Source of the DNA: Streptomyces mayonensis
GTDB taxonomy: Bacteria; Actinomycetota; Actinomycetes; Streptomycetales; Streptomycetaceae
DNA length: 48,283 nucleotides
Assembly (NCBI RefSeq): GCF_018982965.1
Contig: NZ_JACBYP010000060.1
Span: 1-48,283 of the forward strand
Direction: 5' to 3'
Shown piece after piece: positions 47,226 through 48,283 of this stretch. The notes beneath the pieces are model-generated. The model saw only the letters and a program-made list of their open reading frames with translations. It searched no databases and was not told where the DNA came from. The translations under genes were made by a program, and so were the position numbers. Positions within the stretch are counted from its first letter, which is position 1. Each line of letters begins with the position of its first letter.

Positions 47226-48283
47226 ATGGACTTCGGACTCGTCCTGCAGACCGACCCGCCGGCCTCCCGCGTCGTGGAGCTGATGAAACGCGCCGAGGAC
47301 AACGGCTTCAGCCACGGCTGGACCTTCGACTCCGCCGTGCTCTGGCAGGAACCGTTCGTCATCTACAGCCAGGTCCTGGCCAACACGCGCACACTGAAGA
47401 TCGGCCCGATGGTCACCAACCCGGGCACCCGCACCTGGGAGGTGACCGCCTCCACCTTCGCCACCCTCAACGACATGTTCGGCAACCGCACCGTCTGCGG
47501 AATCGGCCGCGGCGACTCCGCGATGCGGGTGGCCGGCCGCAAACCCAACACGCTCGCCCGGATCAGCGAGGCCATGAAGGTCATCCGCGCGCTGGGCAGG
47601 GGAGAGGAGGCCGACCCCGGCGGCGGCACCGCCGTCAGGTTCCCCTGGGTCCGGCCCGGCGCCGAAGTGCCCGTGTGGATGGCCGCGTACGGGCCGAGGG
47701 CCCTGAAGATGACCGGCGAGGAGGCCGACGGCTTCATCCTCCAGCTCGCCGACCTCTACCTGACCGAGTACATGGTCAAGGCCGTCCGGGATGCGGCCGA
47801 GGCCGCCGGACGCGACCCGTCCGAGGTGACGGTCTGCGTCGCCGCCCCCGCCTACGTCACCGCCGACGACTCGCCCGCCGCCCTCGCCCACGCCCGCGAG
47901 CAGTGCCGCTGGTTCGGCGGCATGGTCGGCAACCACGTGGCCGACCTGGTCGCCAAGTACGGCGCCCGCACCGGCGCCGTACCCGGCGAACTCACCGACT
48001 ACATCAAGGCCCGCCAGGGCTACGACTACGCCCACCACGGACGCAGCGGCAACCCGGACACGCAGTTCGTGCCGGACGAGATCGTCGACCGCTTCTGCCT
48101 GATCGGACCCGCCGACCGGCACATCGAGAAACTCAACGCCCTGCGCGACCTCGGCGTCGACCAGTTCGCGCTCTACGACATGCACGACGCCCAGGAAGCC
48201 GTGATCGACACCTACGGCACGAAGGTCATCCCGGCCGTCAACGCCCAGTCACTTATACACATCTCCGAACCCACGACACTAAG
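47226..48283 (+). CDS. LLM-class (F420-dependent) oxidoreductase, 3' end truncated
   Basis: Luciferase-like monooxygenase fold of the TIGR03842 type often found beside hydantoinase genes in actinomycetes. It starts MDFGLVLQTDPPASRVVELM and contains IGPMVTNPGTRTWEV, CGIGRGDSAMRVAGRKP, VPVWMAAYGPRALKMTGEEADG and WFGGMVGNHVADLVAKYG. The frame stays open to the window end. 340 codons of genuine sequence reach 48245, close to the full family length of about 330-345, but the last bases are adapter-like, so only a few codons and the stop are probably missing. Cofactor F420 or FMN and the substrate (possibly a reduced pyrimidine intermediate) are inferred from context. ATG 47226 is 11 nt after the hydantoinase stop. 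Confidence 0.85.
   Translation, partial: MDFGLVLQTDPPASRVVELMKRAEDNGFSHGWTFDSAVLWQEPFVIYSQVLANTRTLKIGPMVTNPGTRTWEVTASTFATLNDMFGNRTVCGIGRGDSAMRVAGRKPNTLARISEAMKVIRALGRGEEADPGGGTAVRFPWVRPGAEVPVWMAAYGPRALKMTGEEADGFILQLADLYLTEYMVKAVRDAAEAAGRDPSEVTVCVAAPAYVTADDSPAALAHAREQCRWFGGMVGNHVADLVAKYGARTGAVPGELTDYIKARQGYDYAHHGRSGNPDTQFVPDEIVDRFCLIGPADRHIEKLNALRDLGVDQFALYDMHDAQEAVIDTYGTKVIPAVNAQSLIHISEPTTL
48246..48283. other. Nextera (Tn5 mosaic-end) adapter-like sequence at contig end
   Basis: Bases 48246-48264 match the 19-bp Tn5 mosaic end with two mismatches, 48265-48279 match the following Nextera read-2 adapter with two mismatches, and TAAG at 48280-48283 equals the first bases of a common i7 index. 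This is very probably library adapter, not genomic DNA. Confidence 0.85.

Overview
The window looks like Streptomyces (or a very close relative) chromosome. GC is very high, third codon positions are almost all G/C, starts are ATG or GTG with Shine-Dalgarno spacing typical of the genus, several genes overlap by ATGA/GTGA, and the right half holds actinomycete housekeeping genes (a DUF6278-type protein, a fused PcaD-PcaC protein, a ClpC-type ATPase with UVR-like segment, a PucR regulator). The last ~38 bases resemble an Illumina Nextera adapter, so the right edge is a contig end, and the left edge cuts into an operon.

Bases 1-28,550 are one end of a non-ribosomal-peptide-like biosynthetic cluster that I cannot assign to a known product. 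On the left, plus-strand genes overlap or nearly touch: a DpgC-type dioxygenase, an HpgT-type aminotransferase, an amidinotransferase, an adenylation-carrier (A-PCP) protein, a TauD/SyrP-type hydroxylase that appears frameshifted off the A-PCP protein, a condensation-carrier (C-PCP) protein, an argininosuccinate-lyase relative and a PduX-like GHMP kinase. Facing them is a flavin halogenase with a SnoaL-like partner. Then come two giant LuxR (LAL) regulators, a TetR regulator, an MbtH protein, a cysteine-synthase/ATP-grasp fusion, a third ATPase-LuxR regulator, a GT1 glycosyltransferase and an FkbM methyltransferase. My reading (inference) is that one arm makes 3,5-dihydroxyphenylglycine and possibly amidinates it, as in pheganomycin-type guanidino-Dpg, and a second arm (kinase, PLP/ATP-grasp fusion, lyase) makes a 2,3-diamino acid. 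The NRPS parts join and hydroxylate building blocks, and the product may be chlorinated, glycosylated and methylated. DpgA, DpgB, DpgD and the remaining NRPS modules are not in the window and probably lie to the left.

The cluster ends at a terminator-like hairpin (28,531) and a decayed tyrosine-recombinase fragment (28,556-28,757), which suggests the right border of an island. Bases 28,787-40,629 carry ordinary chromosomal genes: PcaL, a metallo-beta-lactamase-fold protein, exonuclease III, a DUF6278-type protein, a Gfo/Idh/MocA oxidoreductase, a membrane-anchored protein, gamma-glutamyltransferase, a Clp ATPase, methionine aminopeptidase and a small XRE regulator. Bases 40,896 to the end are a reductive pyrimidine/hydantoin catabolism locus: two paralogous beta-ureidopropionase-like hydrolases, a class III aminotransferase, a PucR activator, a dihydropyrimidinase and an F420-type luciferase-like oxidoreductase cut by the contig end.

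Regulatory structure seen directly includes two promoters 10 kb apart with identical spacing and a shared upstream element (in front of the first LAL and the third LuxR regulator), a structured 445-nt leader, a perfect 19-bp hairpin between convergent genes, divergent apparently leaderless promoters around a palindrome (map/XRE), an exact 12-bp direct repeat before the hydantoinase operon and a LacI-type operator. I saw no rRNA, tRNA, CRISPR array or intact insertion sequence.
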